A stretch of 64,000 nucleotides of DNA from Rutpela maculata (lineage: Eukaryota; Arthropoda; Insecta; Coleoptera; Cerambycidae): positions 124,679,639-124,743,638 of the forward strand of contig OW386292.2 of the NCBI GenBank assembly GCA_936432065.2, given 5' to 3'. The translations under genes were made by a program, and so were the position numbers. Of the stretch, positions 10,027-23,240 are shown piece by piece. The notes beneath the pieces were generated by a model. It ran no database searches, was not told the DNA's origin, and saw only the letters and a list, made by a program, of their open reading frames with translations. How positions within the stretch are numbered: the first letter of the stretch is position 1; each line of letters starts with the position of its first letter.

Positions 10027-13000
10027 TTAAATTTTTGGGGGTTTAAATCCGTAAGGAACCGAGCTGTGGTCTTCTGCAAACTTTCTTTTAGTAGAGTGAG
10101 GTCTATATATTTTAGTCTCCGTTCGAGTCACCACCTCGTGTTCTTTGGTCCTCCGTATATTATTCGACACTATGTATACAGGGTCTGAGTCCTCAAGAAC
10201 CATGTTTTTTATACTTTGAAAATTTATCAACTGAGAAGCCGAATAGTTCAAACAGATGCCCTTTACTTTACATACAACTTTTTCATCATTATCACTGGTG
10301 GAATACACTTTATACACATAGTTCTTTGGACCACCAGACACAAACTCTGTAATGTAGCTGCCAGGTCCATATCCTTCGAGTTCATTGGTCATAGAACCGA
10401 CAGCCTCTCCGATAGCGATATCAATATCGCCAGGTCTTGACACATATATGACACTATCTGTATCGTAATACAATACTCTTTCCCCCAATTGTTCAAGGTA
10501 GCTATACAATTTTAATCTAGCCTGTGCCGTGACATACGAGGCTATCACCACATTAACGGTAGATAAAGGCTGGTATACTTCTTCTTTATGCTGGTAATTA
10601 ACAATAACCGCCTCATCACCAACAGGAACCAAAGCATTAACATCAATACAGGGGTTCGCAAACATACCAAATAGCTCGCCTGGATCTCTGACAATCTTAG
10701 TTTTGGGCTGGTTTTCCCTCTGCCCAAACTTTCCCCAGAAACTGTTTAATATTAATTTAGCCAAAGAACGAAGTCCAGGGTTATTTACAACTTCGCCAGG
10801 TTCTAGCAACACATCCTCGTTACTTAAAAAGTCTTCGATGTATTGGTCTTTTTGTTCTTGAGTAACACAGCTTGCAGGCCAACCGGATGCCTGTTGTTTT
10901 ATTTTTATAAACTTATTCATCATGCCTGTAAACAGACCCGAAACACTTGCCGCTTTGTCATACCGCTGGATGCCATACTTCCAAATTTCATAAACTTCTA
11001 GTATTTCATAACCTTTTTCCACAGCCTTCAATACTTCATCGATAATCCAGGTCCCCGTTAAGCATCTTTCCTCATTATTATGTGTACATATACTACCACG
11101 CATCTCTCTTGCGCATGAATAACACAAAGCAAAAATTAATTTATTGTTCATTTTCATAGGCAAAATTGGGTGATACAAGTCAGTCGGTGGCAATATTTTA
11201 CATTTGATTACGCCATCTGTTCTCTCTAAGGTTAACTGATCACAAGCCGTTCCTACGTAGACTTCTGGATGTCCTATAGGGAATTTTCCATACATGCAAA
11301 CGTAAGGATACATACTACGTATATCGATATAATTTATTTTTTCACCAGGACCACACTTATAATATTCATAAGTATTTCCAGTCCTTCCACCGTAAAAAGC
11401 ATCACGAGCGTTAAGCGGGGCAAGATTAACTAAAGGATGATTTTCGCTATAATTTCTAAGTTCTTCATTTTCTTTAAGCTGCCTCCTAAACCGACAACAC
11501 CACGACTCTATTACCTGATAGCCTAAACCTCTAAGTCTTTCCGCCTTAGCAATAGTAGCCTCATATCTTAGGTTCATAGTTTCTGTAGGATTGTCATATA
11601 GCGGTTCATCTCTGTTATATTTGAAACAGTTAGGGCATCCATGGTAATAACAGCCATGAAACTCAAACACCTGTTTTGTTTCTTCACAATATCCATCCAC
11701 TTTTACACCTTGCACTCTGAATTCCGCTTGTTTAGCAGCGTGTATAATATTAATTTGACGTTCACGTTCTTCCCAAACAAGCCACTGAATCGCCACCATG
11801 CTCTGGTTATCTCGCCACCTGTAACCATTTTTCGGAATGATGCCTATTGTGTTTGGCTTCAGGAAATTTCTTCTAAACACCTTGTTGCATGTACTAGCAA
11901 GCGTACAGCCTTCAGTGAACGGACAAACATTAGTGGTCTCGAGTAACTGCCCCCGAAATTTCAGGCAGGCATTTTTCAATATTTCAACATCTGATACACA
12001 ATATTCCGCCAGATCACGCTGCATATCAAAAATATCGTTTTTATGTTCCTCATACCACTGTAGAAATTGTTCGCGATCTTCTGATCTCATTGTGTCAGGA
12101 CTATAAAATTCCAGAGCGGGCAAAGGACCAACGTGCTTTTCATTTTCCAGGGTGTTGAACAGATGAGGAAAATAACCTTTTCTAAGTTCCGGACTGAGGT
12201 CAAAAGCTTTTGGTAGTTTGGAGAGAGCCATTGGGAAGTAGTTAAGAGAGTCTATGAATTTTACATTTCCAACCACCATTGAAATAATCTTTGTACCTCT
12301 CATAATGAATTCTGGTTTAAGATCCGTTTTTGTCAATATATAATTGAGAATGAACTGTCCGTCGAATGATTGGAAATTGTGAGCTAAACATATAAGCTGC
12401 TTGAATAGTTTTCGTTGATTGAGGACATACTCTGTGAAGTTATTAACAGGATTCACTTTTAGCACCTGCCGTTTTACACCACATCTGTCACAAATTTTTA
12501 TGTCCTCTTCAAAACAGCTATTGCAACATTGACTAAAAACACATAAATTTGGTTCGTGTAGAAGAGAACCATCTTCCAAAACTTTCTCCTGCCTTGTTTC
12601 AAAATCATAGAAAATAAATAGAGTATCTGTCGTTTTCGGTGTTCCTTTATCAACTTGTATATAACAAAGATGGTCTTGGGGCATATGACTATTACAAATC
12701 TTGCAAAATATCTCGCCACACGTATGTTTCCTATCGCTTTTTACCGTTTTAAGGCAATTCATACAAAGCTTAATCTGTCCGCAAACGCTGCCTTTTGCTA
12801 ATGATCCTTCTCTCCGGTGATTATCGCAACAATTCATGCCTCTGAACGATCTTTTACATTCAGGGCATTTTACATTCAAAGTCTGTGGACACGCAGGTTG
12901 TTGTAAACAGCAGGGACAGGTACCGCCACACCTATGTTTGTTTTTATGGTCATAGGGTATATGGCATTCTTCACAATAATATTTCGCACAGAAGGCAGAT

Positions 13001-13773
13001 GTTAAAGATGTAATCACGTTATAATGTCCTTCATGATAAAGTAAATTAAGTTTCTTCCCTTCATTAACGCCTTCAAACATAACATCTCTGCCTTTGTTAC
13101 CATACATGTAAACCACAATTTTATAATTTTGTAGTTCACGTTGAAACCTCTCCAATTCAGGAATGCCATAACCTTCCGAGGGAATAGTAAGTTCAGTCTC
13201 TTCCAGCAGATTAATTGCTCTCTGGGTTTGTAAATCCCCAGTATTACGACGAACTCTGTTCCACAAAGGATCCTTGTTTACGTAGGCAATAGCCACCATT
13301 AAAGCTCGAGGTAGGCACATGTTATCCTGATTGTTTATAGTAATAATTCCACTTCGCTTACGACATTCTTCTTCGAAATTATTATATTTACGACCTCTTC
13401 CTTTTCCAGAAGGCATTCTGACACTTGTTACACCTAAACAGAAAGTCTCGGTGTTCAAACCAGCTGAATTGGACTGGTATATGCTACTGATGACATTCCA
13501 GATATCATTGTATGTAACCTTGCCGGCTTCACGAAAAGCAAACCAGCCATCTCCCCGTTGAAAATCTCTACTACAGAAGTTGAAACCAACTTGATCACCA
13601 GGCTGAAGACCCTCGGCACCTTTTTCAATAATTTGGTTAACTGCACTCTTCACCCAGGACACTGGTTCTTCATTAGCTGGTATGGGCTTAATTTTAAATT
13701 CGAGGGTACGTCCAGTTAAATTGAAACGTTTAACTTTCTTAACACTATCTTTTACCAGGATAAACTTTTCCAT
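10027..13773 (-). CDS. polB: Protein-primed family B DNA polymerase with OTU-like N-terminus (P1)
   Basis: The 1248-aa protein would replicate the element from a protein primer. Domains visible in order: an OTU-like cysteine-protease signature (D150, C153 in DNMCLPRAL, H250 in EGHYNVI); a Cys/His-rich zinc stretch 266-375; the 3'-5' exonuclease with Exo I FYDFET (D390, E392), Exo II HNFQSFDGQF (D471) and Exo III YCVSDVEIL (D595); a Vsr-like endonuclease insertion around 690-716 (VDGYCEETKQVFEFHGC); polymerase motif A DIRSMYPYV (D817), motif B KLILNSFWGKFG (1006-1017) and motif C YYDTDSVIY (D1104, D1106). All catalytic residues are present and there is no internal stop, so it may be active. 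The ATG lies 26 bp inside a clean start context. P2 and P3 carry decayed copies. Confidence 0.93.
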   Translation of the reverse strand: MEKFILVKDSVKKVKRFNLTGRTLEFKIKPIPANEEPVSWVKSAVNQIIEKGAEGLQPGDQVGFNFCSRDFQRGDGWFAFREAGKVTYNDIWNVISSIYQSNSAGLNTETFCLGVTSVRMPSGKGRGRKYNNFEEECRKRSGIITINNQDNMCLPRALMVAIAYVNKDPLWNRVRRNTGDLQTQRAINLLEETELTIPSEGYGIPELERFQRELQNYKIVVYMYGNKGRDVMFEGVNEGKKLNLLYHEGHYNVITSLTSAFCAKYYCEECHIPYDHKNKHRCGGTCPCCLQQPACPQTLNVKCPECKRSFRGMNCCDNHRREGSLAKGSVCGQIKLCMNCLKTVKSDRKHTCGEIFCKICNSHMPQDHLCYIQVDKGTPKTTDTLFIFYDFETRQEKVLEDGSLLHEPNLCVFSQCCNSCFEEDIKICDRCGVKRQVLKVNPVNNFTEYVLNQRKLFKQLICLAHNFQSFDGQFILNYILTKTDLKPEFIMRGTKIISMVVGNVKFIDSLNYFPMALSKLPKAFDLSPELRKGYFPHLFNTLENEKHVGPLPALEFYSPDTMRSEDREQFLQWYEEHKNDIFDMQRDLAEYCVSDVEILKNACLKFRGQLLETTNVCPFTEGCTLASTCNKVFRRNFLKPNTIGIIPKNGYRWRDNQSMVAIQWLVWEERERQINIIHAAKQAEFRVQGVKVDGYCEETKQVFEFHGCYYHGCPNCFKYNRDEPLYDNPTETMNLRYEATIAKAERLRGLGYQVIESWCCRFRRQLKENEELRNYSENHPLVNLAPLNARDAFYGGRTGNTYEYYKCGPGEKINYIDIRSMYPYVCMYGKFPIGHPEVYVGTACDQLTLERTDGVIKCKILPPTDLYHPILPMKMNNKLIFALCYSCAREMRGSICTHNNEERCLTGTWIIDEVLKAVEKGYEILEVYEIWKYGIQRYDKAASVSGLFTGMMNKFIKIKQQASGWPASCVTQEQKDQYIEDFLSNEDVLLEPGEVVNNPGLRSLAKLILNSFWGKFGQRENQPKTKIVRDPGELFGMFANPCIDVNALVPVGDEAVIVNYQHKEEVYQPLSTVNVVIASYVTAQARLKLYSYLEQLGERVLYYDTDSVIYVSRPGDIDIAIGEAVGSMTNELEGYGPGSYITEFVSGGPKNYVYKVYSTSDNDEKVVCKVKGICLNYSASQLINFQSIKNMVLEDSDPVYIVSNNIRRTKEHEVVTRTETKIYRPHSTKRKFAEDHSSVPYGFKPPKI

Positions 13774-14170
13774 TTTAACTAACTTAAAAGACCGCGTCGA
13801 AAACAGCTTATACTAGTAACGCCAACAACAAACGTCAAAAGACTGGCTAGATCGCAATCCTCGTCTTATATTCGATAGAAATAACATATGGGGGATCACG
13901 TGTTATTAATTCGATCCCTCGTATATAAATGCTAAAACGTGGGAACATCCTGTTTTGTAAAGTCTCACGATATGAAAACATCTGGCATAAATCGATGACT
14001 CGTGAACATCTGCCAGTGATTCACATCTAAAAATAGATCGATGATTCACGGCATCTGGTGAAAGGTGAATGACTTGTCTGGCTGGTGAAACCAAAGGTTA
14101 GATTCTCACGACATCTGGTTAACACATGATAACCGGAAGTGCCCATAATTATTTCAATGTGTAAGCGCAT
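13774..14170. promoter_or_regulatory. Upstream region of P1 polB with repeated ATCGATGA / CATCTGG phrases
   Basis: Between polB and the gene Q this stretch holds a cluster of short repeats: CATCTGG at about 13980, 14050 and 14110, ATCGATGACTC/ATCGATGATTC at about 13990 and 14037, and the palindrome GCGCATGCGC at about 14166. A role as promoter or replication signal is inference from position only. Confidence 0.35.
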
Positions 14171-16018
14171 GCGCAAAACCCAAAACATGTAAGTTATATA
14201 TTAAATAGGTTGTGGTAAAATAGGTATGGTCAAATAGTGCAGGAAAACATGTTAAACGGTTTAAATGTTATGTATAAGAAAGCTACAGAAAACATCTCAT
14301 CAAAAAAAAATATTGCAAAAAGTTTCATCCGCAACACTTAATTGAAACTTGTATTCAACATCAATATTTTCCACCACCTTGTATATAACAAGAGCTAAAC
14401 ATAAAATTAATTTAGAATGGATATTTTTAAAACGAAAACGAAAGTGAATACTGTCATACATCCAATGGGTATGTACATATGGCGTAAAGGTGTTAGACAG
14501 CTAGTTCGGCATTTAATAACGAGCTATAAATGATACGAGGATTAAATATATTAAAGTTATTATTGTTATTAAGGGCTCGATAGTTAATGCATATGTGGAA
14601 ATAGATGTGTTAAAACAAATAATACCAATACTAGCCGTGGTTTATATTACCCTGTATATTTTAAAAATGTTTCCAAAATAAATAGTTTACGGTTTCAATA
14701 AGGGGCTTTAATTTTATAAAAACCAAATTTCTCTAAAAAGATAACTGAAGGCGCTATTTATCAATTCAACCTGATTGCAGATGATCCGCCGTCTTTTGTT
14801 AGACTTCCGTCTAAGTATAGATTACTTTTACATGGTAAAGTAATGGGGTTATGATACAGCCTTAGTTTATAAAGTGTAGACACCCCTTCTAATTTTAGTA
14901 ATTTTATGGAATAGATAATGAGTGAGTACGCTTGAGCAGGCATGATATTATATACACCTATATGGTACAAAAGCATATTTTATATGGCTCTCAACACTGG
15001 ATAACTTACCAGCCCCAATTAATAATTACATTTAAGAATCTGCATACAACATTTCGAATAGATGAACTTTGGCAATATATAAAAACACAGGTCAATAAAA
15101 TGATTTATGTATAAAAACTACCGCATGTGTAAGAGAAAATTAAGGCGCATAAAAATTAAATACAACAAATGCACAAAACACATGAGTCTAGAGCTTGCGG
15201 CCAACCTTGACACCTGATATCAAATGTAGATAAATAATAACAAAGTGTTTCAGTAGCTCGAAATATATAAATCTCGGTGCGCCTACTTAGAAAATCGACA
15301 CTAACATCGGTCTTTATCATAAGTTATATTTGATAGTAAGCAAGAAGTTAAAAATAAAATGATATGTTGCGTGCTTTCGCGCAGAAGTAATAGCATTTAT
15401 ACATTCAAAACATCTAGTAATAGGTAAAGAAAGAAAAGCGAAAATTCTGCCGGTATGAATGATCTCATCACACGCCTTGAAGAAATAAAAAAGAAATTTA
15501 CATATAACCTGCAAAGAGCAAAAAAAATGTGTGCCTAAAAGTTTAAATTAGGTAAAAAGTTCTCCACGTAAACTGGTTTCTCCTAGAAAAACTTTAAACC
15601 CCCGTTTAGTAGATATATAACGCGCCCCAAAATCAATAAGACACAGTATAAAAATTAGGATAACGGAAAATAGAACCATATATCTACAATCAAAGGACGC
15701 GATTCCTGTATTATAATTCACACATGCTGTATAACGTGAAAAGGGTTTTATCTTCTCACCAAGAAACGATGCAAAAAAAAAACATTCGATACATGCCTCG
15801 TTTGCGCTGAGAGCGGATATCACAAGGCGGTTCTCATATATTTATGAAAAATAAAAGACAAAAATATGACTGCTGCAAGAGGGGTAGAACCAACGACCTG
15901 ATGCAGCGTGGGACCCAAACTAGAAAAGACTATACACTTGGAAGGGGTAATGTTATCAGTAAACATCCTCAAACAAGCCGTTATTTGAAATTAAGTTATT
16001 ACACGAACGCATACAGTC
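14171..16018. other. P1 spacer, no gene recognised
   Basis: AT-rich sequence with only short ORFs that show no recognisable motif. A 66-aa ORF at 15844-16044 overlaps the start of Q in another frame and has no supporting homolog in P2. Confidence 0.5.
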
Positions 16019-16669
16019 ATGAGAACCATACTAGCCACACCTAAAGGAACCATTAGGTCCGTCAAGATACAACAACATTTAAGAAAATTACCAAACCACG
16101 AAAAATTCATGGATATTACTCAGCAGGCAAGAAATATTCGAGACCTTCCCGATACAGCAAGCGATATTTCCAGTAGCAGCATAGAAGTACTTGAGGGGTC
16201 ATTTTCGTGCATACAACCTATTGGTGCAACAAGGTCCGACCCGCGATGCACAGCAACTCAGAAACACGAGCACGCCAACACGTCTCTGGATGATCAAACA
16301 GTGCCGCAGTATACACCTGTTCCTGTGTATGAGGATATTTCTGAAGCAGAGAACAACATAGATAGCCCTGAAACGGAAAATAGCGTCCAGGACGGGACTT
16401 TTAATTTTCAAGTAGACATTGTACAGGAAAACGACAGCTGTGCGGCGTTTGTAACAGAGGTCAAACATCTTATCGCAAAAAGTGCAGAAATACTTCGTAA
16501 AAAACAAAAAAAACGCGAAAAACTTTATAAAAAACGTGAGATATATCAGCAGAGAATGAGAGAAATAGAAAAATTGATTAGGAAACTAGACGGAATTATT
16601 GTTATAACAACAAAAATGTGTGCTATAAACGAGGAACCGGAAAATGTTTGTGTAGAAAATAATAAATAG
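16019..16669 (+). CDS. Gene Q (P1): acidic N-terminus plus basic coiled coil, unknown function
   Basis: The 216-aa product is not a family I recognise. The N-terminal half is Ser/Asp/Glu-rich; residues about 145-195 are a Lys/Glu-rich heptad-like helix (AEILRKKQKKREKLYKKRE), a probable coiled coil. The homolog in P2 (30155-30723) keeps the segments HLRKLPNHEKFMDIT/HFKKLPHQEEFVDVT, IRPIGAART-like and PVYEDISE, and the helix, so the protein is conserved. It stands upstream of polB on the opposite strand in both elements. A structural, DNA-binding or terminal-protein role could be tested; nothing in the sequence decides. Confidence 0.75.
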   Translation: MRTILATPKGTIRSVKIQQHLRKLPNHEKFMDITQQARNIRDLPDTASDISSSSIEVLEGSFSCIQPIGATRSDPRCTATQKHEHANTSLDDQTVPQYTPVPVYEDISEAENNIDSPETENSVQDGTFNFQVDIVQENDSCAAFVTEVKHLIAKSAEILRKKQKKREKLYKKREIYQQRMREIEKLIRKLDGIIVITTKMCAINEEPENVCVENNK

Positions 16670-17700
16670 TGTTTTCACCCATTTATTCGATAATATAAAT
16701 TGTAAAAGCTCTATTGTGCGACACCACGATTTTAAGAATAGTTTATTGTGACATTAATAAAAATATAGAGATCATTAAATACGTTTGATTAGATATATGT
16801 AATTTTTTTAATTTTGTTTTTAATGTCTCAACAATTATTGCAATCAAAATTAAGTCATGTACATAATTTTAAAATTCTATTTTATCTTTTTTTGTTTCAC
16901 GCTACTTTACTATTTTGTAAATAATTTAAGATTTTAAGGAAAACGTATATTTGTACCCAAACGTGAATTATTGTTATAACACCAAAATGTGTGTTATAAA
17001 AGAGGAACCGAAAAATGTTTGTGTAGAAAATAATAAATAGTGTTTTCACCCACTTATTCGATAATATAAATTGTAAAAGCTCTATTGTGCGATACCACGA
17101 TTTTAAGAATAGTTTATTGTGACAATAATAAAAATATAGAGATCATATTAAATACGTTTGATTAGATATATGTAATTTTTTAATTTTGTTTTTAATGTCT
17201 CAACAATTATCGCAATCAAAATTAAGTCATATACATAATTTTAAAATTCTATTTTATCTTTTTTTTGTTTCACACTACTTTACTATTTTGTAAATAATTT
17301 AAGATTTTAAGGAAAACGTATATTTTTACCCAAACGTGAATTATTGTTATAACACCAAAATGTGTGCTATAAAAGAGGAACCGAAAAATGTTTGTGTAGA
17401 AAATAATAAATAGTGTTTTCACCCACTTATTCGATAATATAAATTGTAAAAGCTCTATTGTGCGATACCACGATTTTAAGAATAGTTTATTGTGACAATA
17501 ATAAAAATATAGAGATCATTAAATACGTTTGATTAGACATATGTAATTTTTAATTTTGTTTTTAATGTCTCAACAATTATTGCAATCAAAATTAAGTCAT
17601 GTACATAATTTTAAAATTCTATTTTATTTTTTTGTTTCACACTACTTTACTATTTTTGTAAATATTTTAAGATTTTAAGAAAAAGGTATATTTTTGCCCA
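16598..17700. repeat. Three tandem copies (about 371 bp) of the 3' end of gene Q
   Basis: The last 24 codons of Q and about 290 bp of 3' flank are repeated at 16969 and 17341. Copies 2 and 3 share changes (for example AACACCAAAATGTGTG for AACAACAAAAATGTGTG) not present in copy 1, so they arose by a second duplication of an already altered copy. Confidence 0.9.
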
Positions 17701-19380
17701 AACATGATTAATGTTTTCAATTTATCATATATTTTTACTATTGTCATTTTTCTTTTCATTTACACTAGCGCCTAAATTTATTATCTATTGTTATGTGCTT
17801 TTTAATTAATATTGGCTATTTTACTCTTAATATTTTTGATGTTTTATATATCCCTTTATATACCACATTAAAAAGGAGCAAGAAAATGTATATCTATCTA
17901 CTATACCTTTATTTGTATACTTTTACTTGTATGTGTACAGACAATAAAATTTAGCTCAACTCTTCAACTCTTTTATTATTCCATACCCCAAAAATGATAG
18001 AAAATATATATAAGATGTAGATGAATAACTCACCTAACACTAGAATATTCCCAACCAATAATTATGAAAAAGAATTTTAGAGAAAATATAGTCTAATGTG
18101 AGGCAGCGTATTTTGTTTGAATTTTAGTATGATAAGTAATCGATGAAGGATAATTTCTTCCATATCTAATGAAAGCCAATTAATTTTTAAAATACCTAAT
18201 AATATCAAAAGATTGAAGCTATAAAAGGGAACTTACTTGTACTGCTTGTTGATTATAATCCTTCAGGGTTCATAAAACCTCTCGATAAACATCTAATTTA
18301 GGCAGACAACTGACACATATTCACTATCAAACACCTTTAGATTTATTTGCTGTGTTTATAACTGCTTTTAATAGTTAAAACAATAGCACTTTTACAATTA
18401 ATTAATCCAGTGATTGATAGCTATCAATAAATAAATACATTAGTAGATGGATATCAAAACCAACTTACAAATGCATTTGTTATAAAGAACTAAGTTTATG
18501 CCAGTGTCATAAGAAAGAGGAAATATAAACTGGTTGTGTATAGGTATTATATTTCAGTATGCTAAAAATAAAAACTTAACACAGAGGTCTGATATGAGAA
18601 CCTTTTATCAATAATGTTTTCGCAAAGAAAAATATATTTTATGAATATATCATTTACTGACCTAGACACATGTTAAGAATAAAACAATAATAAAAAATAA
18701 TTTTTTATTCAGCTTCTGTAAATAAAAAACAGTTATTAGAATAACATAAAAAACATTATATTATAAAATATTATCAAATATTAGATTAAATATTCAAATA
18801 TATTGATAAATAAAAAAACTATAAATAATGTAAATAACGTACGCCATAACACTAGCAGCGACTATGGATGGATGGGGTGACTGCCATCATCTGTAGAATA
18901 AAGAAAAAGCAAATTAGTGTGTATAAATAATTCACTCGATATTTAAAACGTTCCCAGATTTATAATAATATATCTAGTTAAGGAAGACAAGCAAATGTTC
19001 GTTACAGCATAAAGATAATCTAGAAATGTAAACTATGTAAGGGCGATCAAATTATTCTATTAAACTGTGCTACTATAGCATTGTAGAATTATAAACATAA
19101 TTAGGTATAGACTAATTAATAATAAATTCCCTAATATCCAAACAACGGCCATTTATTATCGGTTAAGTAAACCTCCTACACGATATTGGAAACCAGGAAA
19201 AGAATAAAATTTCAAATTCACTTTAATATAAGTAAATGTTTCGAATTTAGCACTCAGAAGTAATAATAGATTTAAACTATTATAACTATAATAATTGAAG
19301 GGATAAATAATTAGCAACTTATACAGAATGACGGATTTAAAACGTATTGAAACCACAGAAAAAATTAAAAATGAAAATAT
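17701..19380. other. P1 spacer with possible SE-1 tail exon
   Basis: Mostly AT-rich. On the minus strand an acceptor TTCTACAG stands at about 18888 and further donor-like sites (GTGAGT near 18030, GTAAGT near 18230) are present. I cannot assemble a supported gene from them. Confidence 0.35.
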
Positions 19381-19382
19381 AC

Positions 19383-20108
19383 TTACGAAATTTCAAAATA
19401 TGCCCTGTCACCGACACGGTCAAATAGCAGGAGTACCTCCCTCCCGCAAATGGGACCAGACCAGGGGCACTCGTAATACGCCTCCGGTATCTGATCTGCT
19501 CCACATGTATATGTAAACTAGAAAGAGAAACATGAATATAAAATAGGGAAGGCATAAAAATATGTAAATAAATTTAAAACAATAAAAATAGTACATACTT
19601 CTTCCCCGGGGTACCTCTGCCGCATCACCCCCCAAAGAAAACTAAATATCTGCATGGTCACTAAAAAGCACAGTTTAAATAATTTAAAAAAGGATAGATA
19701 ATTTCTGAACTTACAAGGCAGGCTAACGGGTGTGTTCTCGATAACTGAAATAAAAAATATTTTTAGTATTTTTAGCAGGAGGTAATGTTTCAATATAATA
19801 TTTTATTCCGATTGCTCGCGAACAGTCAACCGCTAATATATGTAGATTGATATCTAGCGGTAAAATAATATAATCAGCACTTATTTTAGAGGTGTTTATC
19901 GTTAATTATTTATTAAATTAACAGCAAATTTAAAATGAAGTAAAATTATTTGATATTCACTGGAACACGTGAGTAAAACAGCATAATCGATCTAAAGGTA
20001 AAAAATATTTTGAGCGTTCACTTCAATAAGTTAAAATATAAAAACAGAATTTCGGATTAGATTTATATATTGTAATAGGAAACACTTACTCAACACGGCA
20101 GTGGTCAT
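19383..20108 (-). CDS. SE-1: spliced short-exon gene, 81 aa (P1)
   Basis: Four exons on the minus strand: 20108-20090 (19 nt, ATG), 19744-19715 (30 nt), 19660-19599 (62 nt), 19517-19383 (135 nt to the stop). Each intron has GT...AG ends (GTAAGT, GTAAGT, GTATGT; TTTCAG, TTTTAG, TCTAG). The frame is open through all joins: exon 3 gives IFSFLWGVMRQRYPGEE, exon 4 gives FTYTCGAD and ends AYFEIS. Homologs with the same exon sizes and phases occur at 24.1 kb, 33 kb and 50 kb. The product is a small soluble protein with no known motif. The stop TAA overlaps a second donor (TC|GTAAGT), so a longer isoform is possible. Confidence 0.75.
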
Positions 20109-20894
20109 TTTGAAACTGTAGGTTTAAAGCCTGCGTTAAATGCGTTATATAGTAGTATGCATAATTATAAAAAATTGTAAATAATATTGCAACAAACATA
20201 GGGTAAAAACAAATGTTTTGGTAACATTATATGAAGCTGGTCAACAAACAGCGGCTGAACGCGGGAATTGTTTTAAAATCTCCCCCAGTTATATATGTTT
20301 TATGGTGCTAGACCACACAACAACATATTGTATAAGAAACTTTAAGAAACACAACATTATATCTGCAGCATATCCTGAAATAATATTTTCAACACTCAAA
20401 CAGTCCTGTGGCCCGAAGACTTTGCAGCTCGAGAAGAAACCACCCAATGTAGCTCTCTATATGAGAATATCATTTTAGGTATACAGGGTGGTTTTGCAAA
20501 CAAATATTTAAGAAATTATATTACACCTTTATTTTTCCAAAATGAAAAAATAAGGAGAAAATTTACTCAGAATGTCAAATGATAGACTATGTATAAAACA
20601 TCTGCAGGCTTTGATGAAATAATTATTCGATAAAAACCACATTAAAAATTCAATATGGGGAAGCATAATTTATTGAAAAATTCATCATTTTCTATTGCAG
20701 CAGAGTATAAAATATAAATCATCCACCGAGTTATTTTTCGTAATATAAAAGAATATTTATTTGTTGTAAAATACACTCATTTTCCTTACATTTTCTTGAA
20801 AGTATTAAGGAGTTTCGAGCCATTCCTATTAATACATCATAGTGTTATTAAGCTAGTAAAGATGTATGGGGTAAGCGGACTCAACCTACGAGAG

Positions 20895-22034
<1,140 letters not shown>

Positions 22035-22790
22035 ATAATAATAATAACTCTACGGTGTAGGGAGTGGTCACTGGTATTACCAGCGTACCCTCTCTGGTAT
22101 CGGAGGCAGAGAGAAGGGTGACTGGTTTTTGAGGAAAAAAATAATAATAATAATGATATTTATTAATCTTTTAGAAATGATACATTATAGGCATGCCGGT
22201 AAACACAATTAAATGTCTGCACAGAACATTAAATCTAGGTAATAATTAATCAGTATTTAAATCAGAATAGATAAGAATAAAAATATGACATGAAGGCGGC
22301 AGCTACGATAAAATGGTAAAATATAAAATAACAAAATTACAAACATACAATGATAAGGTGACTGGTATAATATTAAAGTAAAAAGAAAATAATAAATTAG
22401 TTTACAGAGGCAAAAATAATGCACCTATTTTCAGCGATAAGATGAGAGAACTCGTGTATGTTGTAAAGGTAGTTACTTACAGAGGGTTATTTATTTATGT
22501 CTCCGGCCTAAATTATTATATTTGAAATTGGAGAAAATATGCCGAAACCGTGCGACAAATATTAATGAAAGTTCTTAATGGCAGATCATGAATAAAACAG
22601 CAAAAAAAAGCCATTAAACGTATATCTGTGCATTTACAAAATTGTTTTAAAATTTCAACTGTGTACATTATTTGTGTATAAGACTCTAGATATTTAAATG
22701 GTCATTATTGTTTATATTTTTACCTGCATGTGAAGTCTTATGTATTCGCACGTAAATCGTGTGACAAACTATTTGTCGGCACTTATGTTG
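22035..22790. other. P1 spacer after the microsatellite; no gene seen
   Basis: AT-rich, with no ORF or motif I can support. The first 100 bp are comparatively GC-rich and end in a second AAT-rich tract. Confidence 0.5.
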
Positions 22791-22796
22791 TACGCA

Positions 22797-23240
22797 GCTC
22801 CTCTCCAATGATATTCAGCTCTTTTCCAATGATACGCGACTCTTTTCCAATGCTGTGCAGCTCTTTTCCAATGATGAACGGCTCTTTTGCAATGATAAGC
22901 GGCTCCTTTTCAATGATGAACGGCTCTTTTGCAATGATAAGCGGCTCCTTTCCAATGATATACAGCTCTCTTGCAATGCTGTGCAGCTCTTTTCCAATGA
23001 TGAACGGCTCTTTTGCAATGATAAGCGGCTCCTTTCCAATGATGAACGGCTCTTTTGCAATGATAGCGGCTCCTTTCCAATGATATACAGCTCTTTTGCA
23101 ATGATAAGCGGCTCCTTTCCAATGATATACAGCTCTTTTGCAATGATAAGCGGCTCCTTTCCAATGATATACAGCTCTTTTGCAATGCTGTGCAGCTCTT
23201 TTCCAATGATATACAGCTCTTTTGCAATGATATTAGGTCT
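22797..23240. repeat. 21-bp minisatellite, about 21 copies
   Basis: Units of 21 bp such as GGCTCTTTTGCAATGATAAGC alternate between TTGCAATG and TTCCAATG cores and AAGCG, AACGG, ATACA or GTGCA ends. Because 21 is a multiple of three, frames stay open on both strands for more than 100 codons. A one-base deletion at about 23062 moves the frame. I do not treat these frames as genes. Confidence 0.9.

Noticed and set aside
10216..13646. Several ORFs of 60-101 aa on both strands across polB
   Set aside because: Shadows of the 1248-aa polymerase frame with no motifs of their own.
15844..16044. A 66-aa frame before gene Q
   Set aside because: Overlaps Q, low complexity, and no counterpart in P2.
22797..23240. 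CRISPR-like regular repeat
   Set aside because: Units are contiguous 21-bp minisatellite copies without unique spacers, in a eukaryotic genome.
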